Shown: piece after piece, positions 7,001-7,852 of the stretch
Layout: every line of letters begins with the position of its first letter
Position numbering within the stretch: position 1 is the stretch's first letter
DNA from: Clostridiales bacterium
GTDB taxonomy: Bacteria > Bacillota_A > Clostridia > Oscillospirales > Acutalibacteraceae
Assembly: GCA_009774735.1 (NCBI GenBank)
Contig: VSOH01000065.1
Location: 1 to 7,852 of the forward strand
Length of the DNA: 7,852 nt
Direction of reading: 5' to 3'
Notes under the pieces: model-generated
The model's input: only the letters and a program-made list of their open reading frames with translations
What the model was told of the DNA's origin: nothing
Databases searched by the model: none
Position numbers and translations under genes: made by a program

Positions 7001-7852
7001 CGGGCGATGTGCTCGGAATTACCGAAGCGGACGGAAATTTCTTTGCCAGCTATCAGTATGATGAATGGGGTAAGCTGATATCAATAGATACAGCAGATGA
7101 GGATGGCGCAACGGCATACCGTGAAATAGCAGAAGCCAATCCATTAAGATATCGCGGCTATTATTACGATTCCGAAACAGGCTACTATTATCTCCAGTCC
7201 AGATATTATGACCCTGAAATCTGCAGGTTTATCAATGCTGATGCCGTGGAAATTGCACTTTTAACCAAAAATATTAATGTAGGAACAAATCTTATTTCCT
7301 ATTGCAATAATAACCCTGTTAATAATTGTGATATAAATGGCTATATTACGGAAAAGGAAGCCAAAAACGCAATAAATGCATTTATTAATAATGGACTAAG
7401 AAAATACTGGTTATCAGTCAAAAGCAGCTGTAAATTTGATATGACGGAAATATATAGGGAAATATCCGGTAATTACACAGCTAAAATTAAATATGGTGAA
7501 GGTGTTATTTTCAGAAAAGGTTTCAATATTACTGTTGGGGATTATAACAGTTGGAAAGAAGACGGGAAAATGAGCGGTCAGCTCAATATGGAATTTATCA
7601 ACAATCAAGGAAATTATATCCAATCAGAATATAATAAAGGGCATAGTGTTTCATTTTTTGGAGACGGACCGAATTTATTAAGCACTCTTTTGGCATCAAT
7701 AATAACTTTTCTCCACATGCTTGTCAGCCTGATTCAGGCAGGTACTAGTGATAATAAAAGTAAAAAAGTAGAGTCAGGCTGGATATATATGTTTGAAATA
7801 ACAAAGGGGAATTCTGATATAAACGGACGATATGCATTATATAGTAAAGGAG
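970..7852 (+). CDS. Secreted RHS/YD-repeat polymorphic toxin with DNRLRE and Ig-like domains (3' end outside window)
   Basis: One open frame of at least 2294 codons with no stop seen; it runs off the right edge. Order of parts: signal peptide (1-38), WapA-like N-terminal region ending in YPVTIDP (305-311), DNRLRE domain (about 312-490), six Ig-like repeats (492-1001), linker, RHS shell beginning near LDFTRTYDN (1104-1112), many YD repeats (such as YTYDAAGN, YIYDDAGR, YTYDERGN), the core signature (RYRGYYYDSETG through SRYYDP, 2060-2082), NLISYCNNNPVNNCDING (2107-2124) and a variable C-terminal domain. In the family the YD repeats form a hollow shell holding the C-terminal toxin, which is released to kill neighbouring cells; Bacillus WapA is the closest known model. 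No LPxTG motif is visible in this part, so how it is attached to the wall is unknown. Odd points are DING in place of DPxG, Cys in place of the usual Gly in DPEICRF, and a C-terminal domain lower in GC. The RHS assignment is sure; the toxic activity is inferred. Confidence 0.95.
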   Translation, partial: MNWLFHKDKKQFTLLTKIICSFLAFLMVFSTGIVSCYAMGAGVPERLELDSILSDYIENIIDLDDVKSVDTEKTTDSELYLNMKDNSTAVYTFSEPVTYTDENGNIKCKDNIIEKQEDKNAQKAGYDYSNGQNDYRINFSSDSEKGIFVAYNDISFSITPISDCEAEGYIADEDGSSRSFQIFAYKDIFGAGTILKYYPQINGVKEEIILDKKIGINHFQSKLTVDGCYPKINEDGSISLVSSETEEEVQHFIAPFAYDSQYTAGVADEHFCSDCKYEIEQVSDTEYILSVTVSEEWLGRDTTIYPVTIDPTTSNIYNYADAGVYSETPDKNYGSEQTCGIGYNSEFGYGRIYTRFNIPSDIKKYAVIQNAEIWESELTGDTAALSVTPYMVKSSWSETGIKWSNMPEYDSDTKLETKIIDGDSIDDPYDSNMYSFNIKAAVEKWIDGTSNNGIIFISNAEQTNRNCWKTFAAQNYISSDYRPFTVIKYVNDTRAPKLLSVTGNPTEWTNKDVTLTANATDEIFSAVSGIASYSFAVNDSTFTAQTANTKTITANGTYYVRARDNAGNTSTAIVVKVDKIDKVKPTTPVVTGLPTSRVKNDIVLTADSTDALSGIAAYSFSTESGVYDWQSENTKTISENGVYYVCSKDQAGNLSAEVSVNVNKIDKTKPSDPVITGNATEWTNEDVILTATPTDETADIVEYSFSTTAGSYVWQTEPYKAFSSNCTVYSYFKDSNGDISAADPVVINRIDKTLPATPTVTAAYSTDKVVLTATSSDSQSGLSEYSFSDQEGVYNWQQANTKEFTENTYAYIYARDFAGNISAVTEKKVFIGDVTAPTFIDVTGNVTEWTKENVTLTVNGAEDTESGLHELAYSFSNSQNSYNWQAENSKAITSNQTVYIYVRDDAGNIAYVDTVTVDKIDKSAPTFTYTYEHNIEADTTTVTITATDSMSGVAAYSVNGGKTWSESNVITFEKDIYNYIDIRVKDNVGNVSAQRILNFYYPKCYKENGKIVLYSPNPKNKGPIYYRISKKIFTVWHTYSEPFTTDKDTIYISFVTPPSTLNISIEHAVTYPVSSIPTIKPNYVAGKYEETNADASFAYKGINLDFTRTYDNVNNRWFFAVNSSVEHNSATNRLTAVFPDFSKHVFLPKTVNSYYDPYSDYIIDVTRFSDGSISSYSIKFDDIVYQYNSQGQLCSLSNRNGDKINITHRTDNIVIADEAAREYVYRFDDNKNIVSLTDPAGGVIRYTYNENNKLVSVLDQAGVYLDTYSYDTNGRISKNNDISIEYNSANKITSRVYDSGAYINYSYNGNVVTANTSAEETITTKYDSFGNVYYSDDNGRIASYLFDSKNRLVKESYENGSTVDYSYNSNGLLLSEISSSGTKSYYTYDAAGNCIRIQNISDNKSKYTYYCYDSFNRVTLFASLKEDYSGAIPSVYDETLNCFVITEYGYTNGLVTSVIDHKNNESESYLYDLYGNVSEATNTKTVNDETNITVNLYTYDVLGDLLYSSSDDNSSSYIYDDAGRILLEKIDDDCTRIIYDSLGRIIQRITPEDYNSSKDGLPDNNTYADPDAGHRYVYNDKNQLVSEINRFDVTTEYTYNNVGAKVREEFDLYEFNYLPHGELSDVQVAGEEKVSYHYDESYNLLSSDYANEDKIRYEYNENGRVSALYHNNDETPYVTYTYNADSELAEKVNTDIGLKYVYGENNQVSIYKLSDNSLVQSYAQEETKEQTSVTETHFGNNYSATSENKTISFFNGNNKVEYRYVSDKDGKMESAVIKNNDADALEISYDYLDKIGSNKQYTYKSGGSTYATDLSVFYDNDGRISYQLYGDVRSDYAYDENSQLLRADNHFIGDSYTAVYTYDERGNITSKKTYDYTNGSLENAEPREITSFTYAKTGWKDQLAAVNDTALTYDEIGNVLTYGNREFTWNSGRNLESITDGENVYSYTYDENGIRASKTVNGKTTYFNTLDGAILSQSDGTNTMYFQYDANNVPLGFIYNDTQYFYMTNLSGDVLGITEADGNFFASYQYDEWGKLISIDTADEDGATAYREIAEANPLRYRGYYYDSETGYYYLQSRYYDPEICRFINADAVEIALLTKNINVGTNLISYCNNNPVNNCDINGYITEKEAKNAINAFINNGLRKYWLSVKSSCKFDMTEIYREISGNYTAKIKYGEGVIFRKGFNITVGDYNSWKEDGKMSGQLNMEFINNQGNYIQSEYNKGHSVSFFGDGPNLLSTLLASIITFLHMLVSLIQAGTSDNKSKKVESGWIYMFEITKGNSDINGRYALYSKG
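1084..1902 (+). other. WapA-like N-terminal region of the RHS protein
   Basis: Residues about 39-311. It carries phrases common at the N terminus of Bacillota RHS/WapA proteins: YTFSEPVTYTDENGNIK, a middle YNDISFSITP, and EEWLGRDTTIYPVTIDPT leading straight into the DNRLRE domain. It is predicted to be beta-rich and extracellular. Its exact role, probably display or wall contact, is not established by the sequence. Confidence 0.7.
1903..2442 (+). other. DNRLRE domain of the RHS protein
   Basis: Residues about 312-491. The typical marks are a YADAGVYSETPDKNYGSEQT opening, a central RIYTRFNIP, the SSWSETGIKWSNMP segment, an AVEKWIDGTSNNGIIF segment and the closing YRPFTVIKY. This is a beta-sandwich domain found in secreted Gram-positive proteins, often beside RHS repeats, and is thought to bind surfaces or polysaccharide. 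The cysteine residues and the good match along its whole length suggest an intact domain. Confidence 0.85.
2443..3972 (+). repeat. Six tandem Ig-like domains in the RHS protein
   Basis: Six protein-level repeats of about 79-91 residues, roughly 2443-2715, 2716-2970, 2971-3225, 3226-3468, 3469-3735 and 3736-3972. Shared marks are V-x-L-T-A near the start, T/S-D-x-x-S-G-h-x-x-Y-S-F, a W-Q before an x-N-x-K step, a D-x-A-G-N-h-S turn and a closing DKIDK. They resemble bacterial Ig-like domains (the OmpL47 or group 3 type) that form stalks. Repeats 1, 3 and 5 carry TGNxTEWT, whereas 2, 4 and 6 lack it. Repeat 3 has lost the S-G and A-G-N marks (SNGD instead) and has a Cys. They probably act as a rigid stalk between the wall and the toxin shell. 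Confidence 0.85.
3973..4254 (+). other. Linker between Ig repeats and RHS shell
   Basis: Residues about 1002-1095. After the last repeat the sequence leaves the Ig pattern (KNKGPIYYRISKKIFTVWHT, then FVTPPSTLNISIEHAVTYPV) and reaches ASFAYKGINLDFTRTYDN, a typical opening of an RHS shell. I recognise no domain here; it may be a divergent beta-rich plug of the shell. Confidence 0.5.
4255..7131 (+). repeat. YD-repeat shell of the RHS protein
   Basis: Residues about 1096-2054. Dozens of degenerate repeats of about 20 residues follow the pattern Y-x-Y-D/N-x-x-G-x-h. Clear copies are YSYDTNGRI, YTYDAAGNC, YIYDDAGRI, YEYNENGRV, YAYDENSQL, YTYDERGNI and YSYTYDENG. The region continues into MTNLSGDVLGITEADG and YQYDEWGKL (near residues 2007-2036), the usual run-in to the core. 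In known structures such repeats form a spiral beta shell around the toxin. No frame break was found. Confidence 0.93.
7132..7341 (+). other. RHS core signature and junction
   Basis: Residues 2055-2124 carry the conserved RHS-associated core: NPLRYRGYYYDSETG, LQSRYYDPEICRFINADA, then NLISYCNNNPVNNCDING. In the family this closes the shell, and an Asp-Pro based cleavage separates the toxin at DPxG. Here the motif reads DING (D2121, I2122, N2123, G2124), with no proline. Cysteines are at 2085 (usually Gly), 2112 and 2120. Confidence 0.9.
7342..7852 (+). other. Variable C-terminal domain of the RHS protein, putative toxin (incomplete)
   Basis: Residues 2125 to at least 2294. I recognise no toxin family. 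It starts with a probable helix (EKEAKNAINAFINNGLRKYW), continues with beta-like stretches rich in G, Y, K and N, and then has the uncharged hydrophobic segment 2236-2258 (LLSTLLASIITFLHMLVSLI plus QAG) followed by a lysine-rich turn and WIYMFEITKG. Only two His (2225, 2249) are present in the part seen, and no HNH, DDE, ADP-ribosyltransferase or deaminase motif is visible. By hand count it is about 32% GC, against about 40% in the core before it, as expected for exchangeable toxin tips. A membrane-acting toxin is one option, and an amphipathic buried helix in a soluble domain is another. Confidence 0.6.
7846..7852 (+). promoter_or_regulatory. Shine-Dalgarno-like sequence at the window edge
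   Basis: AAAGGAG is the last sequence in the window. It lies in the reading frame of the RHS gene and could serve a gene starting just beyond the edge, such as an immunity gene overlapping or abutting the toxin stop. Without the next bases it could equally be coding sequence only. Confidence 0.35.

Noticed and set aside
7414..7623. Reverse-strand frame of 69 codons under the toxin tip
   Set aside because: It has no ribosome binding site, lies antisense to the continuing RHS frame, and there is no sign of a convergent immunity gene.

Overview
The window looks like a low-GC Gram-positive bacterium, most likely a Clostridia-class Bacillota (gut Oscillospiraceae or Lachnospiraceae type). This is inferred from AT-rich codon use, strong GGAGG-type ribosome binding sites, a Gram-positive signal peptide, and a DNRLRE plus RHS protein of the kind common in those genomes. 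All genes found are on the + strand.

Layout: bases 1-41 hold the end of an upstream spacer and a ribosome binding site. Bases 42-746 encode a very AT-rich 234-residue cytosolic protein with a weak resemblance to the DUF6414 family. It is followed by a clear intrinsic terminator (765-802) and a leader region of about 170 bases with a candidate promoter and two Shine-Dalgarno sequences. From 970 to the right edge there is one uninterrupted reading frame of at least 2294 codons that does not end inside the window. I translated it by eye and found no in-frame stop.

The large protein is a secreted WapA/RHS-type polymorphic toxin. In order it has a signal peptide (residues 1-38), a WapA-like N-terminal region (about 39-311), a DNRLRE domain (about 312-490), six Ig-like repeats (about 492-1001), a linker, the YD-repeat shell (about 1100-2040), the RHS core signature (2058-2091), a degenerate cleavage motif DING (2121-2124) where DPxG is usual, and an unrecognised, more AT-rich C-terminal domain (2125 to at least 2294) with one 23-residue uncharged hydrophobic segment. 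By family precedent the YD shell encloses the C-terminal domain, which would be the toxin.

The window ends exactly in AAAGGAG, so the stop of the toxin gene and the start of a downstream gene, probably its immunity gene, may lie just outside. The first gene could be the immunity gene of another toxin upstream of the window. These two proposals are inference.
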